Part shown: piece after piece, positions 1 through 9,252 of the stretch
How positions within the stretch are numbered: the stretch's first letter is position 1
How the letters are laid out: every line of letters starts with the position of its first letter
Assembly (NCBI RefSeq): GCF_038002765.1
Contig: NZ_JBBODE010000001.1
Location: forward strand, 620,001 to 684,000
Direction: 5' to 3'
Length of the DNA: 64,000 bases
Source: Peribacillus sp. FSL H8-0477
Lineage (GTDB): Bacteria > Bacillota > Bacilli > Bacillales > DSM-1321
The notes under the pieces: generated by a model
Database searches by the model: none
What the model was told of the DNA's origin: nothing
The model's input: the letters and a program-made list of their open reading frames with translations, nothing else
Position numbers and translations under genes: made by a program

Positions 1-1621
1 TGACAACGACAATGCGATCTGCATTACGAATGGTTGCCAAGCGGTGAGCGATGATGAGTGTTGTTCTGTTTTTTGCTAGTTCGTTCAGTGCTTGTTGAAT
101 GATCATTTCTGTTTCCGTATCCAATGCCGACGTGGCTTCATCGAGAATTAGGATGGGTGGATTTTTCAAAAACATTCTTGCGATAGCAATCCGCTGTTTT
201 TGTCCTCCTGATAGCTTTAACCCTCGTTCTCCAATTTGTGTGGCATATCCGTCGGGAAGGCCTGCAATGAATGATTCTAAATGTGCCTTTTTTGCCGCTG
301 CTTCGATCTGTTCATCGGTTGCATCAAGCATTCCATAAGCGATGTTTTCCTTCAATGTCCCTGTGAACAGAAACACATCCTGCTGTACTAATCCAATCTG
401 TGAGCGCAGTGAGTGTTTCGTCATGTCGCGGATATCAATACCGTCGATGGTAATGCTTCCTCTGTCCACGTCATAAAAACGAGGAATCAAGGAGCAAATG
501 GTTGTCTTGCCTGCACCGGATGGGCCGACAAAGGCTACTGTTTCCCCGGCATATATTCGTAAATCAATATCTTTCAGAACGGTCTGTTGGTTATCATATC
601 CGAAGCTTACTTGATCAAAAATGATGTCGCCGTGCAATAAATCCATCCGAACTGCATTTGGCTTATCTTGCACATCCGGCTCTACATCCAGCATCTCGGT
701 GAACCGCTTAAATCCTGCCATTCCTTTTGGATAGAGTTCCATAAGAGCACTGATTTTATCAACCGGTTTGAAGAGAACATTTACATATAAGACGAATCCG
801 ACAAGTTCACCATTTGTCAGCTGACCATGAAATGTCAACCACGCTCCGACCACTAAAACAGCCAGTGTCATGAAACGGGTCATCATATAAATACCAGAAG
901 AAGAAAAAGACATTACCTTATATCCGCCCAGTTTTGCATGGCGAAACTTTTTATTATTTTTTTCAAACAAAGCAATCTCATGCTCTTCATTGGTAAAAGA
1001 CTGAACAACGCGAGCTCCAGAAACACTGTCCTCGACTCTCGAGTTAACATCAGCAATGTCACTGTACATCTGCTTCCAAGCTTTATTCATGCTTAGATTA
1101 CTAAACACAATTAATACAATCAGGAAGGGAAGAATACAAACCGTCACTAAAGCCAACTTGACATTTATGGTCATCATAATCCAGAATGCACCGATGAAAG
1201 TCATGAATGCAATAAATACATCTTCTGGTCCGTGGTGAGCAAGTTCCCCAATATCAAATAAATCATTGGTTATCCGGCTCATGAGATGGCCGGTTTTGGT
1301 ATTGTCAAAGAAACGAAATGACTGTTTCTGTACATGTTGAAACAGCTGCTGACGCATATCGGTTTCAATGTTGATTCCAAGCTTATGTCCCCAATAATTC
1401 ACAATATATTGAAGAAGTGTACTACATACATAAACGATTAATAACCCTATGCTGACCGACACGATCATCGTCCAATTGTCACCTGGAATCAGCGTATCAA
1501 TAAACCACTGAACAGCAAGGGGGAAAGCAAGTTCTAAAATGGCGACAAAGATTGCACATGAAAAATCAATGATAAATAATCTTTTATGAGGCCTATAGTA
1601 TGAAAAAAAACGTCCTATCAT
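1..1621 (-). CDS. ABC multidrug-type exporter, fused permease-ATPase (3' end cut by window edge)
   Basis: This half-transporter pumps a hydrophobic substrate or lipid out through the membrane; the substrate cannot be read from sequence. The ATG at 1621 follows an AGGAG site. Translation gives an N-terminal segment of about six membrane helices (residues about 15-310), then an ATPase domain with Walker A GPSGAGKTT, signature LSGGQKQR, Walker B ILILDEATSALD and the H-loop AHRLATI. About 540 codons are visible and the frame is still open at base 1, where roughly 35-45 residues should be missing. It resembles the YgaD/YknU/BmrA-type exporters of Bacillus. It stands alone, with the msrA terminator upstream. 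Confidence 0.9.
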   Translation of the reverse strand, partial: MIGRFFSYYRPHKRLFIIDFSCAIFVAILELAFPLAVQWFIDTLIPGDNWTMIVSVSIGLLIVYVCSTLLQYIVNYWGHKLGINIETDMRQQLFQHVQKQSFRFFDNTKTGHLMSRITNDLFDIGELAHHGPEDVFIAFMTFIGAFWIMMTINVKLALVTVCILPFLIVLIVFSNLSMNKAWKQMYSDIADVNSRVEDSVSGARVVQSFTNEEHEIALFEKNNKKFRHAKLGGYKVMSFSSSGIYMMTRFMTLAVLVVGAWLTFHGQLTNGELVGFVLYVNVLFKPVDKISALMELYPKGMAGFKRFTEMLDVEPDVQDKPNAVRMDLLHGDIIFDQVSFGYDNQQTVLKDIDLRIYAGETVAFVGPSGAGKTTICSLIPRFYDVDRGSITIDGIDIRDMTKHSLRSQIGLVQQDVFLFTGTLKENIAYGMLDATDEQIEAAAKKAHLESFIAGLPDGYATQIGERGLKLSGGQKQRIAIARMFLKNPPILILDEATSALDTETEMIIQQALNELAKNRTTLIIAHRLATIRNADRIVVV

Positions 1622-1834
1622 CTTGTTCTCCTTTTATTTGATTCTTAGTTACCACTAGAATTATAGTCATATACCGATAAATATTCAACCAATTCTGAAA
1701 TTTAATGGCTGCTCTGCAAATTTTTTTAATCAGACAAACTCTGTTCATAGTTTCTTAACATTTAAACATTATACTTTACTCATGCTGTTAGAGACTAACC
1801 CTAACACATCTACCCCTTTATCTTTTTCATTTTT

Positions 1835-1863
1835 ACCATCTCAATTCTGAGGTGGTTTTTTTA
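1835..1863 (+). terminator. Plus-strand hairpin with T-run, no cognate gene
   Basis: ACCATCTC pairs with GAGGTGGT (one G-T pair) around a 6-nt loop, followed by a T-run. It points rightward, but both flanking genes read leftward, so it may belong to a lost gene or an antisense transcript. Confidence 0.45.
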
Positions 1864-1877
1864 ATCGCCGCAAAGTA

Positions 1878-1906
1878 AAGCCGCAGATAGAAGACATCTA
1901 CGGCTT
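1878..1906 (-). terminator. msrA terminator
   Basis: An 11-bp stem (AGCCGTAGAT paired with ATCTGCGGCT, one wobble) lies just after the msrA stop codon. A modest T-rich tail follows on the minus strand. A T-run also follows on the plus strand, so it may act in both directions. Confidence 0.6.
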
Positions 1907-1911
1907 GGTTT

Positions 1912-2430
1912 TTATTTTTTCCAATTTTCTTTAATAAACTCATCCCGTCCGGACTGTTTGCGGTCTTCTTTATAATGTGCTGGATTTTTTTTGTGGTAAT
2001 CTTGATGATAGTCTTCAGCTGGAAAAAAATTAGAAGCGGCTAGAATTTCAGTCACGATAGGCTTTTTAAAAACATTCGCGAGCCTAACTTTTTCTTTAGA
2101 TTGCTCAGCAAGATTTTGTTGTTCTTCAGTATGATAGAAAATCGCCGTCCGATATTGAGTCCCGCGATCTTGAAACTGGCCGCCATCATCGGTTGGATCA
2201 ATTTGCGGCCAATACAATTCAAGGAGCTTTTCATATGGGAATAACTCCGGATTATATGTAATCTGAACAGCTTCGTAATGACCAGTGGTTCCTTTCTTAA
2301 TTTCTTCATAGGTCGGATTCTGGACGTGACCGCCTGTATATCCTGAAATAATTCCTTCGATGCCTGGCATTTCCTCAAAAGGACTCACCATACACCAAAA
2401 GCAGCCACCTGCAAACGTTGCTTTTTGCAT
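1912..2430 (-). CDS. msrA: Peptide-methionine (S)-S-oxide reductase MsrA
   Basis: MsrA reduces methionine-S-sulfoxide in proteins and free methionine, repairing oxidative damage in the cytoplasm with thioredoxin as electron donor. The 172-residue protein has the family's GGCFWC motif (residues 8-13, catalytic Cys10) and the SGYTGGH segment, and is of normal full length without a fused MsrB domain. The ATG at 2430 follows a perfect TAAGGAGG site. It appears to be a single-gene transcript ending at the hairpin at 1878-1906; no msrB is nearby. Confidence 0.96.
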   Translation of the reverse strand: MQKATFAGGCFWCMVSPFEEMPGIEGIISGYTGGHVQNPTYEEIKKGTTGHYEAVQITYNPELFPYEKLLELYWPQIDPTDDGGQFQDRGTQYRTAIFYHTEEQQNLAEQSKEKVRLANVFKKPIVTEILAASNFFPAEDYHQDYHKKNPAHYKEDRKQSGRDEFIKENWKK

Positions 2431-2641
2431 AATTTATTCCTCCTTAAACTAGCTTTCTAGTATGGCTAATTATACGTTAGTACTTGGCAGCTTGCATAGC
2501 ATGAGAGCTTGAAAGGAAGAAAGCACTATCACAACTTTTAACATTAACCTAAATTATTACATATTTTCATAATTTGCTCATACTTTTTATCTTTTATGAT
2601 AAAATTATAGGTACCTTATTTATAGCTTGGAGGGTCATCTT

Positions 2642-3442
2642 GTGAAGTATATTTTTGAAAACACACCTGTTCCTCGAACTCGGCAATCGATAAAAATGGA
2701 TTTGGAAGCACTTGGAATTACTCCAGGTATGAATATACTTGTTCATTCCTCTCTTTCTTCATTAGGGTGGACAAATGGAGGCGCCATTTCTGTCATTCAG
2801 GCATTGATGGATGTTGTAACCAAAGATGGAACAATTATTATGCCTTCACAATCCACCGACTTGAGTGACCCTTCGGAATGGCAATACCCGCCTGTACCTG
2901 AAGAATGGTGGCAAGAAATCCGTGATACAATGCCTGCTTTTCATCCAGCTTACACCCCTGTCAGAGGGATGGGGAAAATCGTTGAGGTCTTTAGACATTT
3001 CCCAGATGTCAGCAGAAGTTCTCATCCTGCCTATTCGTTTGTGGCTTGGGGGAAAAATAAATCTGTAATCCTTACAGAACACTCCCTTACCTTTGGTTTA
3101 GGTGAACAATCTCCTCTCGCAAGGTTGTACGAATTAGATGCTGTGGTGTTATTTATTGGAGTTGGTTACAACACAAATACTTGTTTTCATTTAGCAGAAT
3201 ACCGTACGCCCTCTCCAACCGTAATTACGAAAGCCGCTCCGATTATGGAAAATAACGAACGAGTTTGGAAACTGTACCAGGAACTTGATTTTCAAGAATA
3301 CCACTTTGATGAAATCGGCAGGGCATTTGAACAAGCATGTCCAGTGGTTTTAGGCAACATAGGATCTGCCACTTCCCGCCTCTTTTCGTTGAAAGAAGCT
3401 GTCGATTTTGCGCAAAATTGGTTAACCACAAAGAATTCATAG
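2642..3442 (+). CDS. AAC(3)-family aminoglycoside N-acetyltransferase
   Basis: Members transfer acetyl from acetyl-CoA to the 3-amino group of aminoglycosides; chromosomal Bacillus members (YokD type) are often of unproven drug range. The 266-residue protein has the family core: the N-terminal VHSSLSSLGW segment, then SRSSHPAYSF, GEQSPLARLYELDA and the HLAEYR segment. I chose GTG 2642 because GGAGGG ends 7 nt before it; the frame also opens at TTG 2627, but that lies on the ribosome binding site. A likely -10 element lies just upstream of base 2610. Drug resistance should not be assumed from homology alone. Confidence 0.88.
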   Translation: MKYIFENTPVPRTRQSIKMDLEALGITPGMNILVHSSLSSLGWTNGGAISVIQALMDVVTKDGTIIMPSQSTDLSDPSEWQYPPVPEEWWQEIRDTMPAFHPAYTPVRGMGKIVEVFRHFPDVSRSSHPAYSFVAWGKNKSVILTEHSLTFGLGEQSPLARLYELDAVVLFIGVGYNTNTCFHLAEYRTPSPTVITKAAPIMENNERVWKLYQELDFQEYHFDEIGRAFEQACPVVLGNIGSATSRLFSLKEAVDFAQNWLTTKNS

Positions 3443-3451
3443 AAGAAATGG

Positions 3452-3781
3452 GTGGAGGGAATTGAACTGCGTAAAATATTCTGGTCCATTGTGCTGATTT
3501 TATTAATAACCATATTCCAAGCTACAACTACTACGACAATTGCAGGACTAGGATTTATTCACTGCCCTAAAGTCTTAGCTGAAAAAATGATTCCCAATCG
3601 ATCAAGTTCGGTAAACACATCTCGACAACATCTACTAAAGAATGAATGGGTACCGCCTTCACCTGTAAAATCATCCACTCTCTCATTATGGAATGTCCCG
3701 CCTATATCCCCATTTGAGGATGCAGACCATCTTGAACCCCAAGTAGTGCATACCCTAATAATGAAGGCGAATGATCATTAA
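3452..3781 (+). CDS. Hypothetical secreted or membrane-anchored protein
   Basis: I do not recognise this 109-residue product. It begins with a hydrophobic segment (about residues 8-24, WSIVLILLITIF) that could be a signal sequence or anchor, followed by a polar, proline-rich tail without cysteines. The GTG at 3452 is the furthest start; a GGTGGAGGG stretch lies at the start itself, so a codon a few triplets downstream may be the true start. It follows the acetyltransferase by 9 nt in the same direction and ends at a strong hairpin, so the two may be cotranscribed. Confidence 0.5.
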   Translation: MEGIELRKIFWSIVLILLITIFQATTTTTIAGLGFIHCPKVLAEKMIPNRSSSVNTSRQHLLKNEWVPPSPVKSSTLSLWNVPPISPFEDADHLEPQVVHTLIMKANDH

Positions 3782-3817
3782 AAACCGATGCGATCATTTA
3801 GATCACATCGGTTTTCT
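3781..3817. terminator. Bidirectional terminator between convergent genes
   Basis: AAAACCGATGCGATC pairs with GATCACATCGGTTTT around a 5-nt loop, with A and T runs on both sides. It overlaps the 3' end of the leftward gene at 3798. Confidence 0.85.
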
Positions 3818-4220
3818 TAATCCTAATCAATCCAAATGTTTGTCTGAATATACAATACAACACGGCACTAAGAGGCAGGGTGGTATAATCCAGCCATAAT
3901 CCATTTTGGATAGGTTGAGAAGCTCGCACCCAGGCTACGTAACAAAATATTGCCAACAACAGGGTAACCGCTAGATAATACATCCATGGGCTATGCAGCC
4001 ATTTATTATTTTTTACTCCTTTGAACAAGAGTTCTGTAACCAAACAAGAAAGTACGATGATAAAGTACACCGATAAAACTTCATTGATTGACAGGACTGT
4101 ACCGATTTCAGAAGGAAAATAGTGGTTCGTCGCTGTGTTGGTAAGGATGAACAGGACAAATGTTACTAAACTCGTACTCCCTAAAAATTGCATGGTCTTA
4201 AATACCGGATATCTCTTCAA
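3798..4220 (-). CDS. Hypothetical four-helix membrane protein
   Basis: This protein of 140 residues has about four hydrophobic segments (near residues 12-30, 45-65, 80-100 and 115-130) and short polar loops. I do not recognise the family. I chose TTG 4220 because GGAGGGG ends 5 nt upstream; the frame extends to 4283, but the extra residues lie upstream of this site. No neighbouring gene suggests a function. Confidence 0.6.
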   Translation of the reverse strand: MKRYPVFKTMQFLGSTSLVTFVLFILTNTATNHYFPSEIGTVLSINEVLSVYFIIVLSCLVTELLFKGVKNNKWLHSPWMYYLAVTLLLAIFCYVAWVRASQPIQNGLWLDYTTLPLSAVLYCIFRQTFGLIRIKKTDVI

Positions 4221-4294
4221 CTGATCCCCTCCATCGCTTACATTTTTTAACATTATCGTACGTGAAACCGAATTATATAACAAGGGGTAAGAGC

Positions 4295-4328
4295 AAATAA
4301 ATACCCAGTTTCCTGGGTATTTATTTTA
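4295..4328 (-). terminator. Terminator of the serine hydrolase gene
   Basis: A 14-bp perfect stem (AAATAAATACCCAG) with a 3-nt loop overlaps the stop codon at 4326. Confidence 0.7.
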
Positions 4329-5342
4329 GAGGCACCGTATTAAGGTATCGCCAAACGATCGGATATCCTCCAAATAATCGTACTCCGGAGGTGAACCAAA
4401 ACTGTTAAGCATTCTAACTGCCACCAGATTATGTTCTGGCACCACTAACAACGATGTATTCGTATAACCGAGAATTTGATAAGAACCAGCAGGTACTTGG
4501 CTGCCTATTTCTGTTTTTAAGGCTGGATGCTCTTTCACGAACCATAAGAAGCCATTTTGTGGAGAATTACGATCCTCTAGAGTTGGACTATGGACAGAAA
4601 CCGCTAATTCAAGGATTTCCCTTGGAACAATGGTCCTCCCGTTTATCACTCCCTGATTCAAATGGAGATAGCCAAAGAGAGCTAATTCACGTGCAGAGAT
4701 ATACATATTCATTTTATCGCCATCGATACTATTGCTTGTATACCATGATCGATCATTTGGATGTTGAAGAATAACGTCCGCAAGTTGTTTATGTTTTGTT
4801 CCATACCAGCCTGTTTCTTTAAAATCAAGGGGCTCGAAAATCAAGGTTCGAAGTAATTCAGCCACTGTTTTCCCTGTCGTTGCTTTAATAATTTGGGTCA
4901 GCCACTCGACACCAATTGCTCGATAAGCCCAGTTCGTACCGGCTGGAAACTCTCTGATGAGCCTGTCGTCTTTCTTAGTAAGCCCATGTGTATGCGTCAA
5001 AAGGTGCCGAATGGTTACACCTGCCGTTAATTCGCCGGCAATCATAGGCAAATATCGGGTAACAGGATCATCTATCGAAGAAATACAGCCAGTATAAACC
5101 GCATACGCAGCCGCAAAACCAATATATGATTTTCGTACAGAGGCAACATGAAATTGAGTATCTGCTTGTACCTTTCTTGCCTCGTCAGCTAAAGACTGTC
5201 GCCCAAAATAGTCCTCGAGAATGACCTGATCGTTCTGGATCACCATACAAGCTCCACCAGAACAAGCAACAGAGTCAGCTGTATGTTTTACATGCTTTTT
5301 TACTTCGTTAAATTGATTGGTTAGGTTTTTTGTAAGTACCAT
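4326..5342 (-). CDS. Beta-lactamase-fold serine hydrolase (class C/PBP4-like)
   Basis: Proteins of this superfamily act as esterases or D-amino-acid peptidases, and occasionally as beta-lactamases. The nucleophile motif SxxK is present as S68-V-R-K71. The usual YxN motif appears as a degenerate WAYRAIG (no Asn two residues after Tyr), while HLLTHTHGL and a C-terminal LGYTNTS segment fit the fold. The 338-residue product has no signal peptide and is probably cytoplasmic, which argues against true beta-lactam resistance. ATG 5342 follows a GAAGGGAG site. It looks monocistronic. Confidence 0.85.
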   Translation of the reverse strand: MVLTKNLTNQFNEVKKHVKHTADSVACSGGACMVIQNDQVILEDYFGRQSLADEARKVQADTQFHVASVRKSYIGFAAAYAVYTGCISSIDDPVTRYLPMIAGELTAGVTIRHLLTHTHGLTKKDDRLIREFPAGTNWAYRAIGVEWLTQIIKATTGKTVAELLRTLIFEPLDFKETGWYGTKHKQLADVILQHPNDRSWYTSNSIDGDKMNMYISARELALFGYLHLNQGVINGRTIVPREILELAVSVHSPTLEDRNSPQNGFLWFVKEHPALKTEIGSQVPAGSYQILGYTNTSLLVVPEHNLVAVRMLNSFGSPPEYDYLEDIRSFGDTLIRCL

Positions 5343-5386
5343 CTTTTACTCCCTTCAACTAGAAGGAGAACATGGATGTCTTGGAA

Positions 5387-6205
5387 TTATTGTTTGATTT
5401 CTATCTTCTCTCCATCACTTGATACATAGATATTTCCTTGACGCGTTGTATATACCGTACTGCCTAACCTAGTTAATGCATCCACAACTTCTTTTTCTTC
5501 GGGATTTTTATCAGATGAGGTAATGACAGCATATTTCGGTTTTACCAAAGTAAAGAATTCCATGATTTCTGAATTGTATCTGCCATGATGCGGAACTTTC
5601 AAGAAGGTATGAGCTAAATTACCCTGCTTAATAAATTCCTGCAGTCGAATTTCTTCAGCGTCCCCTGCCAGTAAAAAGTTATTTGCTCCGTGCTCAACAC
5701 TTACAATCAGTGAGTAATCGGTATCACCCTTATAGCTCGATTGTTGTGGAGGGTAAATTGTAAAATCTGCATTGCCAGCTTCTAGCGAAAATTCATCTGT
5801 CAGGGTGGTTGGTGTCAGCTGATTGGCGGCAAGTGCTGCTGCAAATTCTTGATAATCTGTACTGTCACTCTTATAATCTGGTGTGATTACCTGAGAGACC
5901 TTAAAATGATTTAAGAGAATATCGGCTCCTCCAACATGGTCTTTGTCAAAATGCGTGATAATCATATAGTCAATCTGATCAATCTTGCTATCTTTCAAAA
6001 ACTGCAGAATTTCTTCTCCATCATCCTCTTCACCACTGTCGACAAGCACCGTTTTATTACCGACATTTATCACCATACTATCGGCTTTGCCTATTTTTAA
6101 TACAACCAATTCTAACTTCTCCGCATATACTCCTGCTATAGGAGATGAACACCCACAGAGACATAACAGCAGAAAAGCAATACCTATAAGCGTCATTCGT
6201 TTCAT
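5387..6205 (-). CDS. Metallo-beta-lactamase-fold lipoprotein (ComEC/Rec2 C-terminal-like)
   Basis: The protein resembles the MBL domain of ComEC/Rec2 and extracellular competence-type nucleases, so a nuclease or phosphodiesterase role outside the membrane is possible but unproven. From ATG 6205 it starts with MKRM, then a hydrophobic stretch ending in a lipobox-like LCGC (Cys19). The metal site HFDKDH lies at 85-90 and a second-shell PHHG lies later. The frame is open to 6448, but those extra residues overlap the next gene and carry no family similarity. A GGTAGGG site precedes the start by 11 nt; GTG 6214 is an alternative. Confidence 0.8.
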   Translation of the reverse strand: MKRMTLIGIAFLLLCLCGCSSPIAGVYAEKLELVVLKIGKADSMVINVGNKTVLVDSGEEDDGEEILQFLKDSKIDQIDYMIITHFDKDHVGGADILLNHFKVSQVITPDYKSDSTDYQEFAAALAANQLTPTTLTDEFSLEAGNADFTIYPPQQSSYKGDTDYSLIVSVEHGANNFLLAGDAEEIRLQEFIKQGNLAHTFLKVPHHGRYNSEIMEFFTLVKPKYAVITSSDKNPEEKEVVDALTRLGSTVYTTRQGNIYVSSDGEKIEIKQ

Positions 6206-6233
6206 TTTGCGCACAGCCCTACCTTTTTTATTT

Positions 6234-6623
6234 CTATAAAAATCTTTTGCGCACTTCTGGTGTTGGCAGGGTACATTGATCTTTTTTTCCAAACCATTTG
6301 TAGCGATTCTTTGCCAAAATATTATAAAAAAAATCCCGAATTGGATACGGAACAAGGATAAATATAAATAACAGCTTCCAAGCCCCTTGCAGATGTCTGC
6401 AAATGCGTAAAGCAGCCGATGATTTAAGATAATACGTATCATTTTCAATTAATATGATACTGTCGACGGAAGACGGTGCATGATGCTTCTTTATCATTTG
6501 TTGACCTGCTTCTCCTTGTTGAGAGGTAAAGGAAAAGATCGCCTCAGGGTCACGCTTAATAATAAACTGAACGCTTTTATCACAAAAATTACATTCACCA
6601 TCAAATAATATAATCTTTTTCAC
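6234..6623 (-). CDS. DCC-family (DUF393, YuxK-like) thiol-disulfide protein
   Basis: The DUF393/DCC family is named for a conserved N-terminal Asp-Cys-x-x-Cys arrangement and is thought to be thioredoxin-like. Here the motif is DGECNFCD, Cys11 and Cys14. The 129 residues also have the expected C-terminal hydrophobic stretch and YKWFG. I chose GTG 6623 because GAAGGAAGTGAG precedes it; the longer frame to 6725 runs into the next gene's terminator. It reads in the same direction as the MBL lipoprotein 28 nt downstream, so the two may form an operon. Confidence 0.82.
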   Translation of the reverse strand: MKKIILFDGECNFCDKSVQFIIKRDPEAIFSFTSQQGEAGQQMIKKHHAPSSVDSIILIENDTYYLKSSAALRICRHLQGAWKLLFIFILVPYPIRDFFYNILAKNRYKWFGKKDQCTLPTPEVRKRFL

Positions 6624-6699
6624 GTGCTCACTTCCTTCAGTTTCTTCTATCAAGAGTGTACCATAATCCAAAAAAACATCGTAATAAATGAATTTCAAA

Positions 6700-6731
6700 C
6701 AAAAAAGGCTGTTGAGCGTTCTCAACAGCCT
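6700..6731 (-). terminator. Terminator of the LysM-GH18 gene
   Basis: Perfect 11-bp stem AGGCTGTTGAG with a 4-nt loop and a minus-strand T6 tail, directly after the stop codon at 6735. Confidence 0.9.
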
Positions 6732-6734
6732 GAC

Positions 6735-8009
6735 TTAGACAGTAAGCCCTTTTCTGATTAATAGGTTACGCTCTACATACGCCCAGTTTTGTGGAAAGGC
6801 AAGCCCGATGTGCCAGTAGGTTACGCCAGCTAAATCGTAGGCGTCGATCAACTGATACTTAGCTGTAAAGCTTCTTATATCTTCAAACCAGACACTATGT
6901 TGTGCCTGCTCTGCATAATATCGATAATTAGGTGAAGCAGCCGCTTGGTCATATAAGATCGCACTGCCCACTTTAATCGCCCGATTCTGAGCACTAAGTG
7001 CAGATAAAGCTGTTGTCTTATTACTGGAGATGACTTTATCATAACCGTACAAGGGAAACGCCGACTGCAGTTTTTCAGTAGGAATGACGCTGCGAGCATA
7101 GCGAAGCACCTGTGCCATCCACCACAACGGTGCAATAGGTTCCGGCGGACCAGTAGGGTAGCCATAGTCAATAGTCATGACAGCAATTAGGTCAGCGACT
7201 TTACCTATTTCCGGATAGTCGTGCCCGCCGACAATCCGGTTTGTCGGATTGTCTTCTGTTTTAGCATGGACGTTTACATGAAGAATTTTCTCCTGCAACC
7301 CCTTTTTTAACTGTTTCAAAAACAGAACAAAATCAGCCCTTCGTGCCGGTGGAATAAATTCCATATCGACGCTTACACCGCCATACCCTTTCTCCTTAAT
7401 GAACCTAAGTAAACTGTTCACGAGCCGATCCCGATTCGATTTACTAGCCAAAACATCTCCTGCAAGTTTCTCGTTAAAATCACCATCTTGATAATTACGA
7501 ATCATCAAAAGTGGAATTACATTTAACTCTAGAGCCTTGTTAATAAGAGGTACATCATCACCTTCAATAAAGGCATTCCCCTCTTTTGTAAATGAATATG
7601 CCACGATGGCGAGTAAGGTTAGATGCTCAGCATTTTCGCTGAACGCAGTCAGGACGCTTTCACCAGCGACAGGGAAAGCAAAAGCAAGTGTGGTCAGTTC
7701 CAACTTAAAGGGCGATATAATTTCAAGACGCTGACCTGTGTAGAGTTGTTTTGGATCAATCCCTGGATTCGTTTTTAGTATATCTGAGACAGATACGTCA
7801 AATTTTTCAGCAATTTTTTCCAGCGTATCATTAGGCTGAAACAGATAAATTCTCGTAAATAATTCTTTCTCAGGAATATACAACGCTAGTCCTGGGACCA
7901 GTACACCTGACTGCAGACCATTTACGTCCATAATTCCGGTTACATCTGTATCGTATCTTTTACTTATTGACCACAATGATTCTCCCTGTTGGACAACATG
8001 AATGGCCAT
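6735..8009 (-). CDS. LysM-GH18 spore-cortex-type glycosidase (SleL/YaaH/YdhD family)
   Basis: The enzyme is expected to hydrolyse N-acetylglucosamine linkages in spore cortex peptidoglycan during germination, held in place by LysM modules. Two LysM repeats occupy about residues 1-47 and 52-97. A GH18 catalytic domain fills residues 105-424 with the active-site GVSVDMEF (Asp215, Glu217). No signal peptide is seen, as usual for spore-coat glycosidases. The length of 424 matches YaaH/YdhD. The start ATG 8009 follows GGAAGGGTG. Its presence is a strong sign that the organism sporulates. Confidence 0.9.
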   Translation of the reverse strand: MAIHVVQQGESLWSISKRYDTDVTGIMDVNGLQSGVLVPGLALYIPEKELFTRIYLFQPNDTLEKIAEKFDVSVSDILKTNPGIDPKQLYTGQRLEIISPFKLELTTLAFAFPVAGESVLTAFSENAEHLTLLAIVAYSFTKEGNAFIEGDDVPLINKALELNVIPLLMIRNYQDGDFNEKLAGDVLASKSNRDRLVNSLLRFIKEKGYGGVSVDMEFIPPARRADFVLFLKQLKKGLQEKILHVNVHAKTEDNPTNRIVGGHDYPEIGKVADLIAVMTIDYGYPTGPPEPIAPLWWMAQVLRYARSVIPTEKLQSAFPLYGYDKVISSNKTTALSALSAQNRAIKVGSAILYDQAAASPNYRYYAEQAQHSVWFEDIRSFTAKYQLIDAYDLAGVTYWHIGLAFPQNWAYVERNLLIRKGLTV

Positions 8010-8112
8010 TCCCCCACACCCTTCCTACCCTTGCTTACAGGATATGGGGATCATGCTTATCCTTAGAACAAATTTTCAATAGTTTCATACTGTTTCTATC
8101 TATTCTATATGA

Positions 8113-9216
8113 TTAAATCTCTTCAATTTCCGAACGCCTTCTAATTTTGATAAATTTAACGATATTCAGCACAATTGTTTTTGTCACAGAATAGGTCGGT
8201 ATAGCAAGAATCATTCCCATAATCCCGGCAATATTCCCTGCAACCAGTAACACAATGATAATTGTTAATGGATGTGTATTCAATTTTTTACCGATTACAA
8301 GCGGTGAAATAATGTTTCCATCAAGCTGTTGGACAACTACGATGACAATGATGACGAAAATAGCCTGCATCGGCGAATAGAATAAGGCGATAACGACCGC
8401 AGGAGCAGCACCAATGAATGGTCCAACGTAAGGAATGATATTCGTTACAGCTCCTATTAAAGCTAGTACAAGCGCATATGGCATATCGATAATCAGATAC
8501 CCGATAAACGTGGTAATTCCAACAAACAGACAAACAAGAGCTTGTCCTTGAATATAGGTAGACAGAGTTTCTCCAGTTTCAGCCAAGATGGTTAAACCTT
8601 GTGTCCGGTAATTGATCGGAATAAAACGAGAAATAGCCTGCGGCAGCCTATGACCATCCTTCAGCATATAAAACAGCATGAACGGCACGGTAACGACTAT
8701 CAGTGTTACATTAGTTACAACGCTGAATACGGATGATAAGCTATTTGTAATATCCGTTGGTAAATTAGATGTATAGTCTAGCAGCGTGGCTTCGATCTTA
8801 TCAAGCGATACATAGTCTTGGGATAATACCCACTTATACTGCTTAGAGTGTGATAGGTCATCGATAAATTGACGGACTTCATAAATATATTCAGGTAAAT
8901 TAGAGAAAAGATCTGTAACCTGTTTAGATAAAGCTGGTCCTACCAGCGCACCGAACAGCGATACCAGCCCAATAGCAATAAGGTAAATAATTAAGATCGC
9001 GATTCCTTTTGGTAATCTTCTTCCGGTCAAAAACGTTACGACTGGATGAAAAATAAAATATAAAAAACCAGAAATTAATACAGGAAAGAATAACGTTGAA
9101 ATAAATACCACAATTGGTTCGAAGAAAAAGGATATTTTTGTACACACATAAATTAATAATGAAATCATTAATAATTCAAATGTCCAAAAGTGCAGTTTTG
9201 ATTTAAATTTAAACAT
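8113..9216 (-). CDS. AI-2E family transporter (YueF-like)
   Basis: This integral membrane protein belongs to the AI-2E/UPF0118 family, whose members export autoinducer-2 or, in Bacillales, act as Na+/H+ antiporters; the substrate is not deducible. The 367 residues give about eight helices, with the family's conserved PYVGPFIGAAPA loop and a C-terminal QQLDGNIISPLVIGKK segment. ATG 9216 follows AGCGGAGGAG. It may be cotranscribed with the cardiolipin synthase gene upstream (36-nt gap, no clear terminator between). Confidence 0.9.
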   Translation of the reverse strand: MFKFKSKLHFWTFELLMISLLIYVCTKISFFFEPIVVFISTLFFPVLISGFLYFIFHPVVTFLTGRRLPKGIAILIIYLIAIGLVSLFGALVGPALSKQVTDLFSNLPEYIYEVRQFIDDLSHSKQYKWVLSQDYVSLDKIEATLLDYTSNLPTDITNSLSSVFSVVTNVTLIVVTVPFMLFYMLKDGHRLPQAISRFIPINYRTQGLTILAETGETLSTYIQGQALVCLFVGITTFIGYLIIDMPYALVLALIGAVTNIIPYVGPFIGAAPAVVIALFYSPMQAIFVIIVIVVVQQLDGNIISPLVIGKKLNTHPLTIIIVLLVAGNIAGIMGMILAIPTYSVTKTIVLNIVKFIKIRRRSEIEEI

Positions 9217-9252
9217 CGGTTCTCCTCCGCTCCCTTAAGGGAACTAATCTTT

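Noticed and set aside
2627..2642. TTG 2627 as start of the AAC(3)-family gene
   Set aside because: It overlaps the GGAGGG ribosome binding site; GTG 2642 has ideal spacing.
5387..6448. Long N-terminal extension of the ComEC-like MBL lipoprotein
   Set aside because: It overlaps the DCC-family gene in another frame and would put the lipoprotein signal inside the protein.
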